Positions 20,809-28,000 of a DNA stretch of 28,000 bases are shown here, in pieces. Positions within the stretch are counted from its first letter, which is position 1; each line of letters starts with the position of its first letter. Source of the DNA: Steinernema hermaphroditum (taxonomy: Eukaryota > Nematoda > Chromadorea > Rhabditida > Steinernematidae); contig JAUCMV010000035.1 of assembly GCA_030435675.1 (NCBI GenBank), positions 1-28,000 of the forward strand, read 5' to 3'. The position numbers and the translations under genes were made by a program. The notes beneath the pieces are model-generated. The model did no database searches. It was not told where the DNA came from and worked only from the letters and a program-made list of their open reading frames with translations.

Positions 20809-22588
20809 ATGAGTCGTCGCAAGACTCCTTCTTCAGCTGGTTCTAGCGACGACAATGTCATTCCATGGCCCTCAACGGCCGCGATTTTGGAGACCCCAGA
20901 CAGGAAAAGGCTCCGCAGATCGATTGAGTCGACTTCTGACTACTCCCTCGCAACTTGCTTTGGGTCTCCCGATTCTCACCAGGTACTGTTAGTTACTGTA
21001 GTCTTGAATTGAACCTCTTTGCAATGTTCAGATTCCGCTAACAACATCGCCGTTGCTGAAAACGCCGGTTCATAACGGAAAGACATGCATCCACCTCACT
21101 CCCTCTCCACTTTCTTCTTTCCGAGTGCGAGAAAGCATAAGTGGAAATCTCAAACTCTCAAATCCGGATAACGCCACCGGTGAGTCGCTGTCTCTTTCCC
21201 TTAATCAAGCGCCTTTGCAGAAATGAGATTTACGGGCTCTTCATTGGAACGGTTCTCTCCGGTGAAGCTGGGCCAGGGACGTCCGTTAGCCCCAATCCAA
21301 TCGAACGTCTCCCGGTGCTTGAACGACACTTTTCGACTCAACAACGATAGCGCATATAGCTCATGCAACGATTCATCTCTTTTCTTCGACTCCTTCAAAG
21401 ACACAAGAAGGAACGACCTGTTCGACACTCCCAGCAAAATGATGAGAAGCTCGCTGGACCTGGACGCGAGCTTCGATTTTACCACCTCCACTCCCGTCAA
21501 ACCGTGTTGCGCCTTCTCCATATACCGCTCTGACTTCATCCCTGAACAGCCTTCTGGTCGACTCGAAACCTGCATCACCGATACGTCCGACTTCAGTAAG
21601 CAATGACCTTACACTGCATTCTGAAATGTTGCGAACTTCAGTGATCTCACCAACTCGCTACATTGATCAATCCCCTGTAAAACCGCCACCGAAACCCGTC
21701 GAGAGAATTCCCATCATCACGCAATCGATAGCGCGGAGGCTTTTCCCTAAGGTTAGTTGTTGAAAGCAACACACTTTTGTCTATGTAACCCTGTGTGCAC
21801 TATAGTCCGAACTGAGCAAATATCGGCCCAAAAAGCTAAGTTTCGTGCAAAGCGATCCCTTCTTACAATATTCCCGAGTTGCATTCCACAGCAGAACCCA
21901 CTAAAGACATAATTCTCCGTAATCCAAGACATTCCTGAACTGCATTGTTGCCCTCAATTACCACAAACGTTTGTAGTTGTGAGATACGCGAAATCCGTAA
22001 TAAAGACTTACTTTAAGTGATGTATTGCAATAGCTCAATAGAGAAGTACTTCATATAATTAGTGAGGGTTAGAAGACAAGAAAAATAAACATTCTGCATC
22101 GGTGATTAGGAACTACTCGGATCAAATGTCACTGTGTTTGCGCCCCGCATTAGACCAGAAATGGATTAGAATACCGATCTGACGTTCAATTGTTTCCAGA
22201 ATGAACGCCCAAACCCGAAGCCAGAAACTAGTAAAACACAATCTCTGACCAAGCTGCTCGACGACTTCGATCCATTTCTTTCGGAAAGCGACCGCGATCT
22301 TCTCATCAAAGCCGGCTACGGAGCCTCAGCCATGTCCTTTCCAAAACCGAGCGCTGGTGCAGATTCACGCCCACCAGTTCGTGGTCCCTTCGCAGGCAAA
22401 AAGAAGCAGCTGAAGCCAATAGTGAGCTCTCTTTCTATCTAGCGCCTGGTTAATTCAACAATGAATTTCAGTTCACTTTTAACGAGATAAGGCAGGCGTG
22501 TGCTGAAACAAAAGACGCCTTCGAACTCGTGCACCAAGCAAAACGCTACCTCAGAGAACATCAGAAACGCCTCAAACCCGAAAATTGA
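20809..22588 (+). CDS. Ser/Thr-Pro-rich protein with cyclin-docking-like motifs, unrecognised
   Basis: Exons 20809-20982, 21032-21179, 21221-21595, 21642-21751, 22200-22421 and 22472-22588 join in frame to 381 residues. ATG follows a CTTCTTTTCAG acceptor directly. I do not recognise the family. The protein is polar and probably disordered, with many proline-directed sites (KTPSS, ETPDRKRLRR, GSPDS, KTPV, TPSPLSS, FSPVKLG, DTPSK, STPVKP, ISPTRY, QSPVKPPPK). SIARRLFPK resembles an RxLF cyclin-docking site as in CDK inhibitors. The terminal exons add LLDDFDPFLSESDRDLL and a basic C-terminal helix (FELVHQAKRYLREHQKRL). These features suggest a nuclear CDK substrate or regulator; that is inference. 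An alternative last exon lies at 21806-21904. No catalytic domain is visible. Confidence 0.75.
21806..21904 (+). CDS. Alternative last exon of the Ser/Thr-Pro-rich gene
   Basis: An acceptor (CACTATAG) precedes 33 codons, open in phase 0 with the exon ending at 21751, that stop at TAA (21902-21904). Using it gives a 301-residue isoform. It encodes RPKKLSFVQSDPFLQYS: KKLSF resembles the K-x-L-x-F cyclin-docking form, and SDPFL echoes FDPFLSES of the long form's next exon. An AATAAA at 21999-22004 could end this short transcript. The surrounding intron is 448 bases, much longer than others in the gene, as expected if it holds a terminal exon. No transcript evidence. Confidence 0.5.
   Translation, partial: SELSKYRPKKLSFVQSDPFLQYSRVAFHSRTH
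21999..22004 (+). terminator. Poly(A) signal for the short isoform
   Basis: AATAAA lies 95 bases after the stop of the alternative last exon and inside the long form's intron, so it would only be used by the short transcript. Confidence 0.45.
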
Positions 22589-22987
22589 ATCTGAACTCTA
22601 CCTGACAGTCTCAACTGATCTCAAACCCTCCGGCATTATGGTAACTTCACGTGTACATATACTTCATTTATCGGTCTCAATATCACGTCTACCAGTCTCT
22701 GATAGGTTCGCTTATCATTCCTGCCCATGTTCACTTCAAGCAGTATACGTTCACTATATGTAATTAAGCTCTATTTATGTCTGCATATGCGTTCTGCTTA
22801 TATCATTCCGGTTTATCTAGTCCTGCTCCATCGCGCAATTTTGATGCACTCGTTGCGTCATGTCCATGTGGTACATCTAAAAGTCTTACCGTATTCTTCA
22901 ATGCAGTGACAGTGAAGTGCATTGTCTTTCTATCATCAGATATGAGAAATGAATAACTTATTGAATGAAAAACTCTGTCATCATTAT
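22589..22987. other. 3' flank of the Ser/Thr-Pro gene, no gene
   Basis: AT-rich sequence with only short chance frames. I did not find a canonical AATAAA close to the stop at 22588, so the long transcript's end is undefined. Confidence 0.4.
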
Positions 22988-23190
22988 CATCACGATTACA
23001 CGATTTTACGCGATTTACATTCCCGAATCAACTTAGGCTTACGCCGTGCAGCGCGTCTTACAAATGCACAAGAAAGATAGAAATCACGCATAGATCACAA
23101 TCGAAATCACAATCGCTGATTTTCTTCTGGTTTCGGTGGAGCAGACGAATCCGAAGAGAATGCAGCGTTCCCGTTATTTTGCGCGAGCAT
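22988..23190 (-). repeat. Interspersed repeat, copy 2 (inverted relative to copy 1)
   Basis: The minus strand matches window bases 1-195: six substitutions over the first 78 bases, then a gapped match through TGCACGGCGTAAGCC and the TCGTGTAA tail. This copy has an extra internal repeat of CGATTGTGAT at about 23092-23113. Ends are approximate; the 23190 end marks only where copy 1 is cut by the window edge. Confidence 0.75.
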
Positions 23191-23253
23191 CGAAGTCGTG
23201 AAGAGCTGATTCCGGTAATGGTGCGGCGGCGGAGCAACCGAACGGAGAGCCAT
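23107..23253 (-). CDS. Short ORF overlapping repeat copy 2
   Basis: From ATG at 23253 the minus strand encodes 48 residues starting MALRSVAPPPHHYRNQLF and ending at TGA (23107-23109). The second half lies in the repeat and is open in the other copy too. A GT near the end (GATTGTGATT) could be a donor, making this a first exon. No family recognised, and amino-acid differences between copies do not suggest selection. Confidence 0.25.
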   Translation of the reverse strand: MALRSVAPPPHHYRNQLFTTSMLAQNNGNAAFSSDSSAPPKPEENQRL

Positions 23254-25228
23254 TTTCGGTGCAGCTGGCGCTCACTCAACTCATCCAAGTGAACCTCAGA
23301 GGGAGAGAGTGGACAATCCGACCCGACCGGTCACTCATCATTATCATCAACAATTCTAAAATGTACAGGTTTCCTTCATGAGAGAAATGTCCTGAACTCC
23401 ATCTACTCTTCAGGAGATGATTACTTTCTTTACTCAGCCATACACTCCTTCAGTCACCGCACAGTCTATCATAAGGTATTGGCTCATATGAAGTGCCTTT
23501 ACAAAACAAGAAAATTCGATCCGGTTAGGTTATCCGATCCTACAAATTTACGTTTTATGGAACTTCACATAATCTGTTGATATATGTGATTCTGGTTTGC
23601 CATTCACCAAACTGTGCTCCCCTCTTCAAGCTGTCTCTCAGGATGACTTCTCCTTCAAGGACGCCTTTTTCTTACCACAAATGAGTTAGTGTTCAAAAGT
23701 GCAAATTGCCTCCATTCACTTTTTCCCCAATTAATGGATGCCCACTTAATGTGTAGAAAGATTCGAGAAATGTGCTGTCCTTGTAACTTTCAGCGAAAGA
23801 GGTCTTCAAAGCACAGGCAGTAGGAAGTGTCGAATTCATAGGAACATTAAATTGCTGCTCTTTTTTATTTATTAGCTTATTTAATGAGCTTATTTCTCGG
23901 AAAGTGACAGTCGTAAGACTCCATATAATAATAAAGGAACTATTTAAATAAGATCCAATGAAAACGATGCACAAACAACTATAAATAACTTTGTCAACAT
24001 GACATAAACGGTCAAGGACGAGCTAAAGAATATGCCAGCCGACATTGAATGAATGATCCGTAGTATAAATAACGTGTTGCTGATTTTCGGTGATGTGCAA
24101 GGCATAGCGTGGGTTAGGTATTATGATGGCCACTACTGATGCAATAGGCGACTTGTCGTGTAGATCCACTTTGACGCCATCGGATAAATGATACATTTTC
24201 TGTGCGTATATCTACAGAGCCTTTTTGTTGGAAAGGGCCCTTTTGCAGTTGGGCGGAGTTATTTCCATGTGGACCGAAAGATGTATTAAGTGTTGAGCGA
24301 AACTATATTTGGACTGCTTACATCACAGCTCTGTATCTTGTTAATCGACTGGAAATTTCGAACCAAACTGTTCAGAAATAGACAAAGTTGGAAAAATAAG
24401 AATGATAGAATAGCTGTGTTCGACTTTTCAGCAAATACGTGCATATTTTTCATATATATCTGAATAGGAGCACCCAAAACTGTCATAAAGTACTCACCAT
24501 CGTCAAAGATTACGAAATGTGCCGCTGTCATCGTAAACATATCCTGCAGCTCCATTCCGATGGGCCCTTGTAGTGTCTGAAGCAAGCAATACATAAAACC
24601 TCAATGGCATAACTTTCTCTTTTAGTTGTCATTAATTTAAGACATTGCGTCTTGCTTGTTCATCTTTATGTTTTGCATGCTTGAGACACTACACCAGGTG
24701 GACAGTGTCACCAACATGCATTGTGCATTTCGCTCTGTGTTTTTTTTCGTTCCGGCGCATCCTTAATGGACACTAAAGATGTTGAAAATATTTTGCCGAA
24801 AGTTTGCACAGCTTCAATTGTTCAGAAATTGACTGATATCCGTTAATCGGGCCCATTGTGGTTACAGAACCCTCCCCATCTGGGATTTCTGTCCAGCAGT
24901 GAAACACTTTACGTCGCTTCGATGTTTGGAGAACGCCTAGCTGGAGCCTGTAGAGGCCGGATGTGACGTCAGGCCACTCCCTCCGGCCGTCCCTCTCGCG
25001 CGGGTTTTACGAATAAACAAAAATGCCGCCGTCGTCCCTTCTTCTCCGCTCCGGTCTCCCACTCTCAAAAGGGAAAGCCGGAGGTGAGACAAATGAAAAT
25101 CCTCAAAATTGTCTTATTACTTGAGTCCGAGGATATTTATTTATTGTCTCATTGACTCATCCATGGCAACTTATCACGCGCTCTGTTTGGACTTATAAAT
25201 TCGTGTGGGACATCGCCTGATCGCCACG
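23254..25228. other. Intergenic region upstream of the nicotinamidase gene
   Basis: No gene is supported. A minus-strand frame at 24286-24594 contains a splice-bounded-looking patch (after TTGCTTCAG, encoding GPIGMELQDMFTMTAAHF, then GTGAGT) that may be an isolated exon or chance. The last 300 bases are GC-richer and promoter-like. Confidence 0.4.
24964..24971. promoter_or_regulatory. CRE palindrome TGACGTCA upstream of the nicotinamidase gene
   Basis: A perfect CREB/ATF site lies 449 bases before the ATG at 25420, next to GC-rich sequence with CTCGCGCGGG. Position and composition suggest a promoter, but the same octamer also occurs at 1303 and within coding sequence near 25506. Confidence 0.3.
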
Positions 25229-25419
25229 ATGACGTTTTATCTAGACGTCTTCATCGCTGTCCTCAGTGTAATGCCTCCCCCTTGATCTTCGTGTCTCGTG
25301 CCCCTGTCGACCCATCCGGTCGTCGCGCCGGTATATCGTTCGCGCTCTCCGACGATGGCACCTCGACGCGTCACTCATTTCGTCATATCGTCTCATATTC
25401 AGCTACGTCAGTGGAGGAA

Positions 25420-26705
25420 ATGACGGCTCCCCGAGTTGCAATTCTTAAGGGTCCAATAGAGCGGTCGGAATTTCGCACTTTCTTGCGAAAAATCATCTCT
25501 GATAATGACGTCAACGAGCGCGACATTGACACCGTTTTTGATCGTTTTGATAAGGTAAGTCCATAAAAGCTTGGCAGTGAAGCTAATGCTGCTTACGTTG
25601 ACAGGATGCCGATAACGTTTTAAGCGAATTGGAAACGGATTCAGTCAACCGATTTCTCATTTCGGCGATAAACGATTTAAGGACCGCCATAATCGTCGTT
25701 GACTTCCAGAATGATTTTGTCTCCGGTTCGTTGGCGATTGGGGTAAGCTTCGGTGATTTGCTGTTCCACTAATCGACTTCTGATTGCTTTAGAAGGGAGG
25801 TGCCAAGCAGAATCCGACGGAGGCGTTAGCTCCACTCAACCGCCTTCTTACCACAGCACCGTCATTCGACACGATTATCTACACGCTCGACTGGCACCCG
25901 TCCAATCATATCTCCTTCTACGAGCACTGCAGGAACTCTGATCGTACGTTGGCACTTAGTGATCGCCAGCGGAAACTGAAACCTTTCGATACCGTTACTT
26001 TTGAAACGCCAGTGCTGACTCAGGTACCGTGTTAACTCTTGTTAGCCAGTGTTAGCTCTTCTGACTTCCCTTTTACAGAGGCTTTACCCACGACATTGTG
26101 TGCAAAAAAGTTGGGGAGCGGAACTAAGTGCAAACCTCATCATTGCCGAAGATGCTAAGTACATTCATAAGGGTTTCGAGGTATATGTCGACTCGTACTC
26201 GGCTTTCTACAACAATAATAAAACACAAAGGTAAACATATCAATCAGAATTCGAGCTTCTAGCAGGCTTTTGCAACGAGAAAGCCACCTTTTATTAAAGT
26301 ACAGAAAAAATGATCTCGTGCTATTTGCAGAAGCGATTTGGAACAAATGCTACGCAGCGAGAACATCAACGCCGTCTTTGTTTGCGGCCTCGCACACGAT
26401 ATCTGTGTTGCTGCGACAGCACACGACGCCCTAGATCTCGGATTTCTCACCGCAGTCGTCGAAGACTGCAGGTAAGCTGCAGACAAGCATAGCATAACCG
26501 ACACTGACTGTTTCATTTCAGCAAGGGATTGGATATAAGCGACATTGAAAATGCGAACAAGACGCTCAGCTACAAACAGTGCGCGATCATCGACTCCGAT
26601 GTAGTGCAAGCTTTTCTAAAATCGCACAAAGTTCCTTGGCCATGGGTAGCTAAGATGTGCGGTGTCAAGTCAGGAAGCAGCAATGGAATAACAATCAATC
26701 ACTAA
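25420..26705 (+). CDS. pnc-1: EF-hand nicotinamidase (PNC-1 type)
   Basis: Six exons (25420-25554, 25605-25742, 25793-26023, 26079-26230, 26331-26471, 26522-26705) join in frame to 326 residues. The enzyme hydrolyses nicotinamide to nicotinate and ammonia, the first step of NAD salvage in worms, flies and yeast. An N-terminal region carries one EF-hand loop, DKDADNVLSELE, with acidic residues at positions 1, 3, 5 and 12 and Asn for the usual Gly. The isochorismatase-like domain follows: catalytic Asp in VVDFQNDF, metal ligands Asp and His in TLDWHP, YPRHC (usual WPxHC), catalytic Lys in YIHKGFE, and catalytic Cys in GLAHDICVAATA. All key residues are present, so it should be active. The ATG follows an ATATTCAG acceptor by 17 bases. 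A further upstream exon (25229-25265, MTFYLDVFIAVL) could add a signal-like N-terminus. It converges with NAMPT. Confidence 0.93.
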
Positions 26706-26722
26706 AATATACACTCACGTGA

Positions 26723-26728
26723 AATAAA
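26723..26728 (+). terminator. Poly(A) signal AATAAA of the nicotinamidase gene
   Basis: AATAAA begins 18 bases after the stop codon (26703-26705), implying a very short 3' UTR. This leaves over 500 bases before the converging NAMPT gene. Confidence 0.7.
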
Positions 26729-27251
26729 ACCTTATTTTTCACTCGACTATGTATGTACTTCATCCGCTTTGAGCGGCTGCTCCGTGACACAACTGATTGT
26801 TCGGGAAACATGAACACACTGAAAGGATAGACGACGGTTTTTCGACGAACGAACCTCAAAACACAAAAATATTTAGATCGTGCAACGGCTCGATGCTGTC
26901 GAGCAACTAAAATGTGCATCACCCAAAAAACAGCTCGAGCACAATTCAGTGGGAGTCAGCAAATCCATCTAGCAACAAAACAGAAGGAGCGGAGAGTCAC
27001 TCACCCGACCACACAAATCGGTCCCAGCAAAGAACACACGTTATCCACTTGTGACACGTCTTTTGCGAAAAAGAGCAATATTCTGCAATGTGTCCAACGT
27101 GCAATTGTGAACTGAGCAACATGTCAGAAAATGTTCTGAACTCTAATGAAATTATGAAAAATATTATATACATAACATATTATACATGCAATGCACTATA
27201 TAAATACCACTTATGATATTTCGAGATCAGTCTTATTTGGACGTTTCCCAG
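26729..27251. other. Spacer between two convergent NAD salvage genes
   Basis: No gene seen; open frames on both strands are short and without signature. On the minus strand an AATAAG at about 27232-27237, just after the NAMPT stop, might serve as its poly(A) signal. Confidence 0.4.

Positions 27252-28000
<749 letters not shown>

Noticed and set aside
24286..24594. 102-codon minus-strand frame with a possible internal exon
   Set aside because: Only one short patch looks coding, no neighbouring exon fits and I recognise no family.
25282..25419. In-frame extension of the nicotinamidase upstream of 25420
   Set aside because: It is open but has no ATG, and a splice acceptor ends within it at 25402, so translation most likely starts at 25420.

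Overview
The window looks like nuclear DNA of a nematode. Genes are split into many exons by introns mostly of 41-60 bases with GT-AG ends. A LIN-54 protein in the window closely resembles the Caenorhabditis one. At five genes a 3' splice-site-like sequence lies 0-17 bases before the start ATG, as expected for spliced-leader trans-splicing. I cannot name the species.

Bases 1 to about 10,500 are a zone of broken genes. They hold a charged coiled-coil coding fragment with an 87-base tandem duplication (1.4-2.2 kb, +), a globin-like remnant (2.7-3.4 kb, -), and a decayed copy of the ER glycosyltransferase EOGT (4.26-10.52 kb, +). Pieces of a multi-pass membrane protein (6.8-7.4 kb, -) and a small ORF (7.8-8.0 kb, -) lie within the EOGT span. 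Bases 10.6-13.4 kb hold no gene that I can support.

From 13.4 kb on, genes are intact. In order: a RING finger fused to a Ras-like domain that lacks the switch II motif (13.4-14.7 kb, +); lin-54, the DNA-binding subunit of the DREAM/MuvB cell-cycle repressor (15.0-17.4 kb, +), close enough to the first to be a downstream operon gene; a long gene-poor stretch; and an unrecognised Ser/Thr-Pro-rich protein with cyclin-docking-like motifs and two alternative C-termini (20.8-22.6 kb, +).

The right end carries two NAD salvage genes tail to tail: an EF-hand nicotinamidase like PNC-1 (25.4-26.7 kb, +) and the C-terminal part of a nicotinamide phosphoribosyltransferase, NAMPT (27.25-28.0 kb, -, running off the window). 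Both enzymes use nicotinamide, by different routes. C. elegans is known to have the first and lack the second, so this pair is the most interesting point. A 200-base repeat also links the start of the window with 23.0-23.2 kb in inverted orientation. All exon joins come from reading frame, splice-site bases and remembered family motifs; none has been checked against transcripts or databases.
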